Assembly: GCF_001428125.1 (NCBI RefSeq)
Contig: NZ_LMSM01000007.1
Location: forward strand, 96,840 to 160,839
Direction: 5' to 3'
Length of the DNA: 64,000 bases
Source: Nocardioides sp. Soil774
GTDB taxonomy: Bacteria; Actinomycetota; Actinomycetes; Propionibacteriales; Nocardioidaceae
Shown in pieces: positions 33,260-42,055 of the stretch. Numbering within the stretch: position 1 is the first letter of the stretch; every line of letters begins with the position of its first letter. Both the position numbers and the translations under genes were made by a program. The notes beneath the pieces were generated by a model. It did not search any database. It was not told where the DNA came from and worked only from the letters and a program-made list of their open reading frames with translations.

Positions 33260-34345
33260 TCAGATCAGGGTGGCGGCCTCGGCACGCGCCCAGGCATCGG
33301 CAGCGAGGACGTCGTCGACGGTGAGCTGCTCCCTCGATGGTACGTCGTGGAGGTCCAGGACCCGCGCCACCGTGGACACGATGTCGGGGAAGCGCAGCCG
33401 GCCGTCGTGGAACGCGTCGACCGCGACCTCGTTGGCGGCGTTGTAGACCGCGGGCGCGGTGCCGCCGCGCTCCCCCGCCGCGCGTGCGAGGCCGACCGCC
33501 GGGAACACGTCGTCGTCGAGGGGCTCGAAGCGCCAGTCCGCGGCCTTCGTCCAGTCGATGGGGGTCTCGGCGTCGGGCACGCGCTCGGGCCAGCCCAGCC
33601 CGAGCGCGATCGGCACCAGCATCGTCGGCAGCCCGAGCTGGGCCACGACCGCGCCGTCGACGAACTCGACCATCGAGTGGATCAGCTGCTGGGGGTGCAC
33701 CACGACGTCGATGCGGTCGAAGGGGACGTCGAAGAGCAGGTGTGCCTCGATCACCTCCAGCCCCTTGTTGACCAGGGTGGCGGAGTTGGTCGTGATGACC
33801 CGGCCCATCGAGAAGTTGGGGTGCGCCAGCGCCTGCTCGGGCGTCACGTCGGCCAGCTCGGCCGCGCTGCGGCCGCGGAACGGGCCGCCGGACGCGGTGA
33901 GCACGAGGCGGCGTACCTCGGTGTCGCTGCCGGCGCGCAGGCTCTGCGCGATCGCGCTGTGCTCGGAGTCGACCGGCACGATCTGGCCCGGACGCGCCCG
34001 CTCCTTGACCAGCGGGCCGCCGATGATGAGCGACTCCTTGTTGGCGAGCGCGAGGGTGTTGCCGGCGTCGAGCGCGGCCAGGGTCGGGCGCAGCCCCACG
34101 GCGCCGGTGATGCCGTTGAGCACGACGTCGCAGGCGCGCGCGGCGGCCTCGGTGGAGGCCTCCTCGCCCACGCCGGAGAACGCCGGCGCGAACTCGGCCA
34201 CCTGGGCCTCGAACAGCTCGGGGTGCGACCCGCCCGCGGTGAGTCCGGCGACGCGGAAGCGGTCGGGGTGGGCTCGCACCAGGTCGAGCGCCTGGGTGCC
34301 GATGGAGCCCGTCGAGCCGAGGACCACCACGTCACGCCGGCTCAC
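33260..34345 (-). CDS. dxr: 1-deoxy-D-xylulose-5-phosphate reductoisomerase
   Basis: Dxr converts DXP to MEP with NADPH, the committed step of the MEP pathway. The 361-residue protein starts with the NADPH-binding [10 protein letters not shown] motif. It contains the catalytic region with metal ligands around [10 protein letters not shown], and the substrate stretches TASGGPFRG and HPNFSMG. The C-terminal helical domain is complete. Its ATG overlaps the stop of the upstream gene by four bases. With ispG close by, the window holds two of the seven MEP steps. Confidence 0.96.
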   Translation of the reverse strand: MSRRDVVVLGSTGSIGTQALDLVRAHPDRFRVAGLTAGGSHPELFEAQVAEFAPAFSGVGEEASTEAAARACDVVLNGITGAVGLRPTLAALDAGNTLALANKESLIIGGPLVKERARPGQIVPVDSEHSAIAQSLRAGSDTEVRRLVLTASGGPFRGRSAAELADVTPEQALAHPNFSMGRVITTNSATLVNKGLEVIEAHLLFDVPFDRIDVVVHPQQLIHSMVEFVDGAVVAQLGLPTMLVPIALGLGWPERVPDAETPIDWTKAADWRFEPLDDDVFPAVGLARAAGERGGTAPAVYNAANEVAVDAFHDGRLRFPDIVSTVARVLDLHDVPSREQLTVDDVLAADAWARAEAATLI

Positions 34346-34938
34346 GACGCGCCCTCCGGCGCGCCGGGCGACCAGAAGGTCACGCCGCCGACCTCGGCGA
34401 GCGTGAGGCCGGGCGGTGCGGACGTGGTGTGGTCGTCCGACGCGCCGAGCGCGGCCAGGACGGTGAGGGTGTCCGCGCCGTGCCGGGCCAGCACCGCGTC
34501 GCCGGGGACGTCGGCGCAGCCCGCGGGGTCGGTGCGACCGGCCCGCATCGCGACGTCCCAGGGCACGTCATCGCCGTCGACGCCGAAGACGACGCCCGCG
34601 TCGGTGGCGCCGAGCCGCACCGTGGCGCCCGCCCGGTCGTCGTACGCCGCCACGGCGCCGACGCGCGCGACGGCGAGCGCACCGACGACGGCCGTCTCCC
34701 CCGGCAGCGGCCCGAGGGCCACGTCGTCGCCGATGCCGACGCCGAAGGCCCGCAGCACGCCTGCGCAGGCGGCGACGTCGGTGAGCAGGCGCGCGAAGGT
34801 GCGACGCCCCTCGGCCAGGGTGAGCGCGACCTCGTCGGCGCGCCCCCGGATGACGTGGACGTCGAGGGCGTTGTAGCAGGCGTTGAGGGTGCCCGGATCG
34901 TCGTCCGCGGGCGTCCTGAACCAGGTCACCTCAGCCAC
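34342..34938 (-). CDS. Stand-alone N-terminal fragment-like protein of the acyl-CoA synthetase family
   Basis: This 198-residue protein resembles only the beginning of acetyl-CoA synthetase-type enzymes. It has an ACAS_N-like start ([20 protein letters not shown]), a [16 protein letters not shown] block and a short Rossmann-like part. The AMP-binding motifs of the large domain and the whole C-terminal domain are missing. There is no frameshifted remainder downstream, since the next bases belong to dxr with a four-base overlap. It is thus a short family in its own right, or an old truncation kept by coupling to dxr. Catalytic activity seems unlikely; a regulatory or binding role is possible. 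Confidence 0.7.
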   Translation of the reverse strand: MAEVTWFRTPADDDPGTLNACYNALDVHVIRGRADEVALTLAEGRRTFARLLTDVAACAGVLRAFGVGIGDDVALGPLPGETAVVGALAVARVGAVAAYDDRAGATVRLGATDAGVVFGVDGDDVPWDVAMRAGRTDPAGCADVPGDAVLARHGADTLTVLAALGASDDHTTSAPPGLTLAEVGGVTFWSPGAPEGAS

Positions 34939-34944
34939 CGGCGC

Positions 34945-36378
34945 TCAGCCCAGCCCGTTGTCGGCGGTGCGGGCCGGCTTGGCCGGGGTGCGCAGCCACG
35001 CGTCGAAGAAGGCCGTGAGGTCCTGCCCACTGACCCGCGCGGCCGTCTCCTCGAACTCCGCGCTCGAGCCGTTGCCGCCGCGCTGCTCGCGGAGCCAGGT
35101 GCGCAGCACCCGCCAGAAGACCTGGTCGCCCACGCGGTTGCGCAGCGCCTGGAGCGCCATCCCCCCGCGGCCGTAGACGGCGTTGTCGAAGACCTTGTCG
35201 GCGCCGGGGTCGCCCACCACGACGCTCCAGAAGTCGGAGCCCGCGGCCACGTTGTCGTAGTAGCTGCGCAGCGTGGCGTCGCCGGAGCGTCCGCCGTGGG
35301 TCTCCGCCCAGCGCCACTCCATGAACGTGGCGAACCCCTCGTTGAGCCAGATGTCGCTCCAGCGCGCCACCGCGATGTCGTCGCCGAACCACTGGTGGGC
35401 GAGCTCGTGCACGACGATGCTGGTGTAGCTGCCGCCGACCGACGGGTAGGTCGGGCGCGTCTGGTTCTCGAGGGCGAAGCCGACGTCGAGGCCGGTGGTC
35501 AGGCCGCCGACGACGGAGAACGGGTAGGCGCCGAGATCCTTCTCGAGCCCGGCGACCACCGCCGGGCTCTTCTTCATCAGGCGCATGCTGGCCCGCTGGT
35601 CCTGCTCGCCGAGGCGCTGCGAGACCGCGACCAGCCAGGGCAGGCCCTGGTACCGGCCCCGGGCGACGGTGAAGTCGCCGGCCGCGAAGAACGCGAGGTA
35701 GGGCGCCATCGGCTCGTCGGCGCGCCAGTGCCACGTGGTCGACCGGACGCCGGTCCGCTTGCCCTTCAGCTCTCCGTTGGAGATCACCTCGCGGCCCTTG
35801 GGCACGCGGATCCGGACGTCGACGACCGCCTTGTCGAGCGGGTGGTCGTTGGCGGGGAACCACCACGGCGCCATGTGCGGCTCGTTCATCGTGACGACCT
35901 CGCGCCGGCTGGCCAGCCAGTTGCGCTCGCCGGCGTAGGCGTACTTCCCCGGGCGGTCGGCGTAGGTCACCACGACGGTGTGCTCGCTGCCCGCGGCGAA
36001 CGGTGCCGCCGGGGTGATCCGCAGCTCGTGCCCTCCGTCGGTCTTGGTGAAGCCGGCCCTCGCGCCGTCGACGGTCACCTTCGACACCTTGAGCAGGAAG
36101 TCGAGGGAGAAGCTGCTGAGGTCGCTGGTCGCCCTCAGCCGCACGGTGGTGCGACCACTGAGCCGCTTCTCGGCGAAGGCGTAGCGGTTGGAGATGGCGT
36201 ACGACGCCACGTCGATGCCGCCGTTGCCGTCCAGCGGCCAGTAGGGGTCGCCGATGCCCGAGGACCCGTCGACCGGAGCGACCGGACCGGCGGTGGCCGT
36301 GGTGCCGGTGAGCCCGACGGTCAGCGCTCCGGCGAGGGAGGCGGCCAGCACGGTCCGGGAGAGGGTTCGTCGCATCAC
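34945..36378 (-). CDS. Secreted M1 family metallopeptidase
   Basis: This 477-residue aminopeptidase-type zinc protease has a signal peptide (about residues 1-31), so it acts outside the cell. The zinc motif HELAH is followed 18 residues later by the third ligand Glu in NEGFA, a full M1 signature. The exopeptidase GAMEN motif is replaced by a weaker ALENQT-like stretch, so it may prefer other substrates. The C-terminal domain of larger M1 enzymes is short here. I chose the GTG at 36378 because TAGGTT stands six bases before it; the following ATG is the alternative. Confidence 0.9.
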   Translation of the reverse strand: MMRRTLSRTVLAASLAGALTVGLTGTTATAGPVAPVDGSSGIGDPYWPLDGNGGIDVASYAISNRYAFAEKRLSGRTTVRLRATSDLSSFSLDFLLKVSKVTVDGARAGFTKTDGGHELRITPAAPFAAGSEHTVVVTYADRPGKYAYAGERNWLASRREVVTMNEPHMAPWWFPANDHPLDKAVVDVRIRVPKGREVISNGELKGKRTGVRSTTWHWRADEPMAPYLAFFAAGDFTVARGRYQGLPWLVAVSQRLGEQDQRASMRLMKKSPAVVAGLEKDLGAYPFSVVGGLTTGLDVGFALENQTRPTYPSVGGSYTSIVVHELAHQWFGDDIAVARWSDIWLNEGFATFMEWRWAETHGGRSGDATLRSYYDNVAAGSDFWSVVVGDPGADKVFDNAVYGRGGMALQALRNRVGDQVFWRVLRTWLREQRGGNGSSAEFEETAARVSGQDLTAFFDAWLRTPAKPARTADNGLG

Positions 36379-36384
36379 CCCCAG

Positions 36385-36390
36385 AACCTA
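36385..36390 (-). promoter_or_regulatory. Leaderless -10 box for the M1 peptidase gene
   Basis: TAGGTT on the minus strand, a six-base spacer and the GTG at 36378. The spacing selects the GTG over the adjacent ATG. Confidence 0.6.
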
Positions 36391-36512
36391 GCGCGTGCCG
36401 AGCGCGACAAATCGGTTGCGGCGGCGCGCGCGGGTGCTCGACGATGGGCGCGGCGATCCGCCGCCCGACGCGCTGCCCGCGCACCGGTGCCCCCCGTGAA
36501 AGGAGCCGTGAC

Positions 36513-36623
36513 ATGTCCATCGCTGTCCTCGGCCTGCCCGCCGACCACCTTTCACACACACGGAGCACCCACGTTGCACGACAGCACGCCCCACACCTTC
36601 CCGGAGGACTTCCTCCGGCCTGA
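36513..36623 (+). CDS. Possible 36-residue upstream ORF overlapping the RIO kinase start
   Basis: An ATG with a very good AAAGGAG site seven bases upstream opens a 37-codon frame (MSIAVLGLPADHL and following). It runs through the probable TTG start of the RIO kinase in another frame and stops 48 bases inside that gene. Its ribosome site is stronger than that of the kinase. It could be a leader peptide that controls kinase translation, or a chance frame. No homologous family is recognised. Confidence 0.35.
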   Translation: MSIAVLGLPADHLSHTRSTHVARQHAPHLPGGLPPA

Positions 36624-37479
36624 CGACCGTTCGCCCGTCGAGGGCATCGACTCCTCGTTCGTCTTCACCTACGACACCTACGACGACGACCTCCCCGCCG
36701 GGCAGAGGTGGTCGCGCTGGGACGACCTCGAGGCCCTCATGAAGGGTCCCGAACCGCGCCCCGACTGGGTCGTGACCTCCAGCGGCGCCATCGACACCGA
36801 CCTCGGCGTCCTCAAGACGGGGAAGGAGGCCGACGTCTTCCTGCTCGAGCGCGGCGACCCCCACCGCCCGGAGCGCGCGGTCGTCATGGCCGCCAAGCGC
36901 TACCGCGACACGGACCACCGCACCTTCCACCGCGCTGCGTCCTACACCGAGGGCCGCTCGATGAAGCGCTCGCGCGACAACCGCGCCCTCAAGCGCAAGT
37001 CCACCTGGGGCAAGCAGGTCGCCGCCGGCGAGTGGGCCATCTCGGAGTGGAACGCCCTGCGCCGCTGCTGGGAGCTCGGGCTGCCGGTCCCCTACCCGGT
37101 GCAGATCGACGAGACCGAGATCCTGATGGAGTGGATCACGCACACGGTCGACGGGCAGACCGACACCGCGCCGCGCGTGGCCCAGGTGCGACCCGACCGC
37201 TCGGTCGTGGAGGGCTTCTACGACCAGCTGCGCGACGCCCTGGGCGTCCTGGTGCAGGCCGGGCTGGTCCACGGCGACCTCTCGCCCTACAACACCCTCG
37301 CGGCGGGCGAGCGGCTCGTGATCATCGACCTGCCGCAGATGGTGGACCTGGTCGGCAACCCGCGCGGCATGGACTTCCTGCTGCGCGACTGCGCCAACAT
37401 GTGCGCCTGGTTCCGCTCGCGCGGACTCGAGGTCGACGAGCAGGAGCTGTTCGCGGACCTGATGGCGCACGCGTTCTGA
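36574..37479 (+). CDS. RIO-type serine/threonine protein kinase
   Basis: This 301-residue protein has the RIO kinase motifs. These are the flexible ATP loop in GVLKTGKEADVFLL, the catalytic loop VHGDLSPYN with the Asp and Asn, and the metal-binding DLPQ. The Lys for ATP is probably in MAAKRYRD. Such kinases act in ribosome maturation in eukaryotes; their bacterial role is unclear. I chose the TTG at 36574 with GGAG eight bases upstream; GTGs at 36496 and 36508 are in frame but poorly placed. A short ORF with a stronger ribosome site overlaps the start. A hairpin terminator follows. Confidence 0.86.
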   Translation: MHDSTPHTFPEDFLRPDDRSPVEGIDSSFVFTYDTYDDDLPAGQRWSRWDDLEALMKGPEPRPDWVVTSSGAIDTDLGVLKTGKEADVFLLERGDPHRPERAVVMAAKRYRDTDHRTFHRAASYTEGRSMKRSRDNRALKRKSTWGKQVAAGEWAISEWNALRRCWELGLPVPYPVQIDETEILMEWITHTVDGQTDTAPRVAQVRPDRSVVEGFYDQLRDALGVLVQAGLVHGDLSPYNTLAAGERLVIIDLPQMVDLVGNPRGMDFLLRDCANMCAWFRSRGLEVDEQELFADLMAHAF

Positions 37480-37495
37480 GGCCGTGCGGCCGCGC

Positions 37496-37534
37496 CGCTG
37501 GCCCTTGAGTCTCCCAGCGACTCAAGGGCCAGCG
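37496..37534. terminator. Terminator hairpin after the RIO kinase gene
   Basis: A perfect 15-base stem (37496-37510 with 37520-37534) with a nine-base loop lies 17 bases after the stop. The next gene's TAGGTT box starts only four bases beyond it, so termination and re-initiation are tightly packed. Confidence 0.85.
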
Positions 37535-37538
37535 GGCA

Positions 37539-37544
37539 TAGGTT
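37539..37544 (+). promoter_or_regulatory. Leaderless -10 box for the LOG-like gene
   Basis: TAGGTT, a seven-base spacer and the GTG at 37552. The hexamer directly follows the preceding terminator. Confidence 0.6.
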
Positions 37545-37551
37545 GTGCTGC

Positions 37552-38640
37552 GTGAAGCGCACCCGTGGACGCGTCGTCGACGTCACCTCGCTCGACGAGC
37601 TCGACCGCCGGCTCGCGCGCGGCGCGCGCTCCCTCGAGGGCTGGCGACTGGTCCGGCTCGACCTGACCAACCGCGTCGACCAGCTCCTGCGGGGTTCGGT
37701 CGCGCAAGCCCTGTTCCTCGGCTGCACGTTCGCCGACGGGGACGCCGACGCCGTACGACGCGCCGGGGGCGTGGTGCTGCCGACCATCCCCCACACTCCC
37801 GTCGACCCCTACCGGACCACGCTCTACTCCCCACGAGAGCTCTACGACACGCCCCACTACCGCGACTCGCTGGACGCGTGCGCCTACGCGTGGTCCAAGG
37901 TGCCCACCGACACCGACGACGCGCTCGCGATGACCCTCCACGACCACGCCATCGACGAGGCCCTGACGAGGTGGGTCGCGGGACGCTCGATCGTCGGTGT
38001 GATGGGAGGGCACGGGCTCGAGCGTGGCAGCCAGGGGTACGCCGACGCGGCGCACCTCGGCCACCACCTCGGCGACCACCTGACCGTCGCCACCGGCGGC
38101 GGGCCCGGCGCGATGGAGGCGGCCAACCTCGGCGCCTTCCTGCCCGACGGCGTGGAGGCTGCGCTCGCCGAGCTGTCGCGGGTGCCGTCGTTCCGGCCCG
38201 ACATCGGCGTCTGGGCGCGGGCTGCGTTCGGGGTGCTCGACGCGACCGAGGGCGGGCGGGAGTCGCTCGGGATCCCGACGTGGCACTACGGCCACGAGCC
38301 GCCCAACCCGTTCGCCACGTCGATCGCCAAGTACTTCCGCAACGCCACCCGCGAGTCGATCCTGCTGGAGGTGTGCAACGCCGGCATCGTCTTCCTGCCC
38401 GGGGCCGGCGGCACGGTGCAGGAGATCTTCCAGGACGCCTGCGAGAACTACTACGCCGACGAGACCTCCCTCGCCCCGATGGTGCTGGTCGGGCGCCGCC
38501 ACTGGACCGAGGAGCTGCCCGCCTGGCCGCTGCTCGAGGCCATGGCGCGTGGCCGCGCCATGGAGCCGCACGTCCACCTCGTCGACTCGCTCGAGGAGGC
38601 GGTCGAGACGATCCGGCTCAGCCGGCGCGCCGACGACTGA
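37552..38640 (+). CDS. LOG/PpnN-like nucleotide-monophosphate nucleosidase
   Basis: This 362-residue protein has the Rossmann-like LOG fold. The glycine loop is GGGPGAMEAAN, and the signature resembling PGGxGTxxE is LPGAGGTVQEIF. Members split nucleoside 5'-monophosphates or act on related ribosides. The length and the extra N-terminal 150 residues place it nearer to the larger PpnN (YgdH) group than to small cytokinin-activating LOG proteins. The start is a leaderless-type GTG. Its last 23 bases overlap the end of the convergent glycosyltransferase gene. A nucleotide-salvage role is the simplest guess. Confidence 0.8.
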   Translation: MKRTRGRVVDVTSLDELDRRLARGARSLEGWRLVRLDLTNRVDQLLRGSVAQALFLGCTFADGDADAVRRAGGVVLPTIPHTPVDPYRTTLYSPRELYDTPHYRDSLDACAYAWSKVPTDTDDALAMTLHDHAIDEALTRWVAGRSIVGVMGGHGLERGSQGYADAAHLGHHLGDHLTVATGGGPGAMEAANLGAFLPDGVEAALAELSRVPSFRPDIGVWARAAFGVLDATEGGRESLGIPTWHYGHEPPNPFATSIAKYFRNATRESILLEVCNAGIVFLPGAGGTVQEIFQDACENYYADETSLAPMVLVGRRHWTEELPAWPLLEAMARGRAMEPHVHLVDSLEEAVETIRLSRRADD

Positions 38641-39850
38641 CCGGCGGGGCGCTGACCTCGCGGTAGTGGCGCACGAGCAGGTCGTTGACGGCCTGCCAGG
38701 TGCGTCCCCGCACGCTGGCCCGGGCCGCGAGCGACATCCGGTGGCGCAGCACCGGTCGGTCGCGCAGGTGCGTCACGTGCGCGACCAGCTCGGCGGCGTC
38801 GCCGGGCTCGTAGAGGTAGCCCGCCACGGTGTCGTCGACCACGTCGATGGGCCCGCCGGCGCGGGGCGCGACCACGGGCACCCCGCTGGCCAGCGCCTCC
38901 TGCGCCGACTGGCAGTAGGTCTCGTGGCGCCCGGTGTGCACGAAGACGTCGAGCGAGGCATGGGCCCGGGCGAGCTCCTCACCGTGCAGCACGCCGAGGA
39001 AGGCCGCGCCCGGGAGGAGGGTCCTGAGGCGGGCCTCGTCGGGCCCGCCGCCGACCACGACCAGCCTCACCCCGGGCAGGCGGTCCACGTGGGCGAGCAG
39101 CTCGAGCTCCTTCTCCGGCGCCAGCCGCCCGACGTAGCCGACGAGCAGCTCGCCGTGCGGCGCCAGCCGTGCCCGCAGCGACTCGTCGCGCCGGCCCGGG
39201 TGGAAGAGCTCCTGGTCCACCCCGCGTGGCCACCGGGCCACCGCCGGCACGCCGAGCCGCTCGAGCTGGTCGATGCTCGCCGTGGACGGCGCGAGGGTGC
39301 GGTCGACGCCGAGGTGGATGCGCCGCGTGAGGGACTCCATGGCGCGCGCCCCACCGGGGACGGCGTACCGATCGGCGAAGCCGACCAGGTCGGTCTGGTA
39401 GACCGCCACGGTCGGGATGCCCAGCGACCGCGCGACCCTCGCGGCCTGGTGGCCGAGCACGGCCGGCGAGGCGAGGTGCACCACGTCGGGGGCGAAGCGC
39501 TGCATCGTGGACCGCAGCCGGCTGCGGGTCTCCAGGCCGATGCGGAAGTCGGGGTAGAGCGGCAGGCAGGCGCCGCGGGCGTGGGTGACGGGGAAGCCGG
39601 CGTAGTGCGCGGGGCCGGTCGGTGCGACCAGCTGGGCCTCGTGGCCCTCGGCCGCCAGGTGCTCCAGGACGCGGCGCACGGAGTTGGTCACTCCGTTGAC
39701 CTGCGGCAGGAACGACTCGGTGACGACCAGGACCCGCAGCGGCGGGCCGTCGGTCGTCGCGGCGAGAGCCGGACGAGCGGCAGGAGTCGGGAGGGTGAGC
39801 AGGGGCGCCGGGACGGTGCGGCTGCGACGCCGCCTCTCGAGCATGTCCAT
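38618..39850 (-). CDS. GT4 family glycosyltransferase (mannosyltransferase-like)
   Basis: This 410-residue GT-B enzyme has the N-terminal donor-independent half, with VLVVTESFLPQVNGV near residue 40. The C-terminal GT4 half carries the EX7E motif in ETYCQSAQEALASG. It resembles actinobacterial GDP-mannose-dependent alpha-mannosyltransferases of the MgtA/PimB type that build cell-envelope lipids, but the donor is not certain. A TAGCGT box seven bases before the ATG at 39850 marks it as leaderless; an ATG two codons later is the alternative. The gene overlaps the convergent LOG-like gene by 23 bases. Confidence 0.87.
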   Translation of the reverse strand: MDMLERRRRSRTVPAPLLTLPTPAARPALAATTDGPPLRVLVVTESFLPQVNGVTNSVRRVLEHLAAEGHEAQLVAPTGPAHYAGFPVTHARGACLPLYPDFRIGLETRSRLRSTMQRFAPDVVHLASPAVLGHQAARVARSLGIPTVAVYQTDLVGFADRYAVPGGARAMESLTRRIHLGVDRTLAPSTASIDQLERLGVPAVARWPRGVDQELFHPGRRDESLRARLAPHGELLVGYVGRLAPEKELELLAHVDRLPGVRLVVVGGGPDEARLRTLLPGAAFLGVLHGEELARAHASLDVFVHTGRHETYCQSAQEALASGVPVVAPRAGGPIDVVDDTVAGYLYEPGDAAELVAHVTHLRDRPVLRHRMSLAARASVRGRTWQAVNDLLVRHYREVSAPPVSRRRAG

Positions 39851-39857
39851 GGCACGG

Positions 39858-39863
39858 ACGCTA
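39858..39863 (-). promoter_or_regulatory. Leaderless -10 box for the glycosyltransferase gene
   Basis: TAGCGT on the minus strand, a seven-base spacer and the ATG at 39850. Confidence 0.55.
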
Positions 39864-39937
39864 GGGAGCGCGCGGCAACGCACGACCCGTGCCCGGCAGA
39901 CGGCACGTGAACGCTCCCCGACGGGCGAGGAGGGCTG

Positions 39938-41071
39938 CTACTCCTTGGCCGCGAGCTGGCCGCAGGCGCCGTCGATCTCACGCCCGCGGGTGTCGCGGAC
40001 CGTGGTCGGGATGCCCTTCGCCTCGAGCCGGCGGACGAACTCGCGCTCGTCGGCGGGGTCGGACGCGGTCCACTTCGAGCCCTCGACGGGGTTGAGCGGG
40101 ATCAGGTTGACGTGCACCCAGCCCCAGTCGCCGTAGGAGTTGAGGACGTCGGCGAGGAGGTCGGCGCGGTGGGCCTGGTCGTTGATGCCGCGCATCATGG
40201 CGTACTCGATGGAGACACGGCGCTTGGTGACCCGGGCGTAGTCCCAGGCGGCCTCGACCGTCTCGGCGACCGAAAAGCGGGTGTTGATCGGGACCAGCTC
40301 GTTGCGCAGCTCGTCGTCGGGGGCGTGCAGGCTCAGCGCGAGGGTCACCGGGATGCCCTCCTCGGTGAGCTGGCGGATGCGCGGCACGAGCCCGACGGTG
40401 GAGACCGTGATGCCGCGCGCGCTCATCCCGAGGCCGGCGGGCGCGGGGTCGGTGAGGCGGCGTACGGCCCCGATGACGGCCTTGTAGTTGGCGAGCGGCT
40501 CGCCCATGCCCATGAAGACCACGTTGGACACGCGGCCGGGACCACCCGGCACCTCACCGCGAGCCATCGAGCGCGCGCCCGCCACCACCTGCTCGACGAT
40601 CTCGGCGGTCGACATGTTGCGCTGCAGTCCACCCATCCCGGTCGCGCAGAAGGGGCAGGCCATGCCGCAGCCGGCCTGGCTGGAGACGCAGACCGTGGCG
40701 CGGTCGGGGTAGCGCATGAGCACCGACTCCACCAGCGCGCCGTCGAAGAGCTTCCACAGCGTCTTGCGCGTGGTGCCCTTGTCGGCCTCGAGCGTGCGCA
40801 GCGGGGTCATCAGGTCGGGCAGCAGCGCCGACACGAGCTCGTCGCGCTGTCCGGCCGGGAGGTCGGTCATCTCCGCCGGGTCGTCGACGAGCCGGCCGAA
40901 GTAGTGGGTCGAGAGCTGCTTGGCGCGGAAGCCCGGCAGCCCCATCTCCTCGAGCAGCGCCTTGCGGCCGGCCTCGTCGAGGTCGGCGAGGTGGCGCGGC
41001 GGCTTCTTGCGGCCCCGGGGCTCGTCGAAGACGAGGGGCAGGGTCTTGATGGGCTCTACGGTCTCGGACAT
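39938..41071 (-). CDS. rlmN: 23S rRNA/tRNA adenine C2-methyltransferase RlmN
   Basis: RlmN is a radical SAM enzyme that methylates A2503 in 23S rRNA and A37 in some tRNAs. The 377-residue protein has the CX3CX2C cluster motif in [11 protein letters not shown]. The methyl-carrying cysteine should lie near the C terminus, probably in [17 protein letters not shown]. The N-terminal HhH-like domain and central GEPLANY motif are present. A GACACT box seven bases before the ATG suggests a weak leaderless promoter. It lies at the end of the leftward run that includes frr and cdsA. Confidence 0.96.
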   Translation of the reverse strand: MSETVEPIKTLPLVFDEPRGRKKPPRHLADLDEAGRKALLEEMGLPGFRAKQLSTHYFGRLVDDPAEMTDLPAGQRDELVSALLPDLMTPLRTLEADKGTTRKTLWKLFDGALVESVLMRYPDRATVCVSSQAGCGMACPFCATGMGGLQRNMSTAEIVEQVVAGARSMARGEVPGGPGRVSNVVFMGMGEPLANYKAVIGAVRRLTDPAPAGLGMSARGITVSTVGLVPRIRQLTEEGIPVTLALSLHAPDDELRNELVPINTRFSVAETVEAAWDYARVTKRRVSIEYAMMRGINDQAHRADLLADVLNSYGDWGWVHVNLIPLNPVEGSKWTASDPADEREFVRRLEAKGIPTTVRDTRGREIDGACGQLAAKE

Positions 41072-41117
41072 CGCACCGAGTGTCCCACCTCGACTGTCGT
41101 CGCGGCGAGTCAGCGAC

Positions 41118-41465
41118 TCAGGCGTCGACCATGAAGTAGAGCACGAGCGAGGCCACGCCGAGGACGACGAGGGCCGTCACGACCATCCCCACGAACATGA
41201 ACTGCGCGAAGCGGCGCGTCTTGCGCTTGACGAGCATCGCGATCGGCACCACCAGCGCGAGGAGCACGAAGGGGAACAGCTTCTCGGCGGTGTCGTAGGT
41301 GAAGAGCAGCCGCAGCAGCCCCGCGAACGCGCCCGGCAGCGCGGTGACGTAGAGCATCCCGGCGAAGAAGCCGGTGATCCCGGCGAACGTCGGGTGGCTG
41401 TGGTGCCACCAGCCGGGGCGCTCCTGCGGTGCCGCCTCGGACGTGCGGGCCTCTTCAGTCTCCAC
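41118..41465 (-). CDS. Small membrane protein of unknown function
   Basis: This 115-residue protein has a polar N-terminal 30 residues, a Trp/His patch (WWHHSHP), then three hydrophobic segments near residues 30-52, 63-80 and 90-112. It has no recognisable domain. A GTG start at 41465 is preceded by TAGTCT at six bases, so it is its own leaderless transcript between the phosphatase and rlmN. The His-rich patch before the first helix could bind a metal, but nothing else supports that. Confidence 0.65.
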   Translation of the reverse strand: METEEARTSEAAPQERPGWWHHSHPTFAGITGFFAGMLYVTALPGAFAGLLRLLFTYDTAEKLFPFVLLALVVPIAMLVKRKTRRFAQFMFVGMVVTALVVLGVASLVLYFMVDA

Positions 41466-41471
41466 GCCTCC

Positions 41472-41477
41472 AGACTA
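41472..41477 (-). promoter_or_regulatory. Leaderless -10 box for the small membrane protein
   Basis: TAGTCT on the minus strand, a six-base spacer and the GTG at 41465. Confidence 0.55.
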
Positions 41478-41542
41478 GGCGCTGGCGACGGCCACCGAGT
41501 GCGGGGCACGCGGGCCGGGTGGCAGGCAGGACGTGTCGCGCC

Positions 41543-42055
41543 TCATAGGTCCAGCACGATCACGTCGGGCATCTCCAGCGCCTCCCACCGGGCGAGGTCG
41601 GGCGGCTCGCCGGTCAGCGCGGCGACGACGAGGGTCCAGGCGGTGCCGTGCCCCACGAGGACGACGTCGTCGTCCCCGTGCACGTCCAGCACGCGGCGCA
41701 CCGCGGGCACCACCCGGTCGCGGCACGTGGTCAGCGGCTCCCAGCCGGCCACCGCCGGCTCCTCGGGGACGGCGAACGCTCGACGGACCGCGGCGGTGAA
41801 GTCCTCGACCCACTCCCCCGTGCGCTCGTGCTCGCGCAGGTCGGGCAGCACGCCGACGTCGGCATCGGTCAGGAGCTGGGCGGTCTGCATCGCCTTGGGC
41901 TCGGGCGAGCTGAACCAGGCCGCACGCGTGGGCAGCCGGCCCCCGGACCGCAGCGCCCACACGTCGTCGTACGCCGCGGGGTCGAGGTCCCACTCGGCGG
42001 CGGGCACGTCCGGGACCACCAGCGGGCGGCCGTGCCGGACCAGGTGCAGGGTCAC
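41543..42055 (-). CDS. Histidine phosphatase family protein
   Basis: This 170-residue protein has the RHG motif near residue 7 (LVRHGRPL), with the phosphohistidine. The second histidine is in VVLVGHGTAW near residue 130, and a Glu in LREHERTGEW may be the acid. It is smaller than phosphoglycerate mutase and close to the broad-specificity phosphatases. Its ATG overlaps the stop of the dTDP-sugar reductase-like gene by four bases, so they are co-translated, which hints at a sugar-phosphate substrate. Confidence 0.87.
   Translation of the reverse strand: MTLHLVRHGRPLVVPDVPAAEWDLDPAAYDDVWALRSGGRLPTRAAWFSSPEPKAMQTAQLLTDADVGVLPDLREHERTGEWVEDFTAAVRRAFAVPEEPAVAGWEPLTTCRDRVVPAVRRVLDVHGDDDVVLVGHGTAWTLVVAALTGEPPDLARWEALEMPDVIVLDL

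Noticed and set aside
34429..36573. Plus-strand extension upstream of the RIO kinase
   Set aside because: It is antisense to the M1 peptidase and ANL-like genes. The kinase domain starts near 36574.
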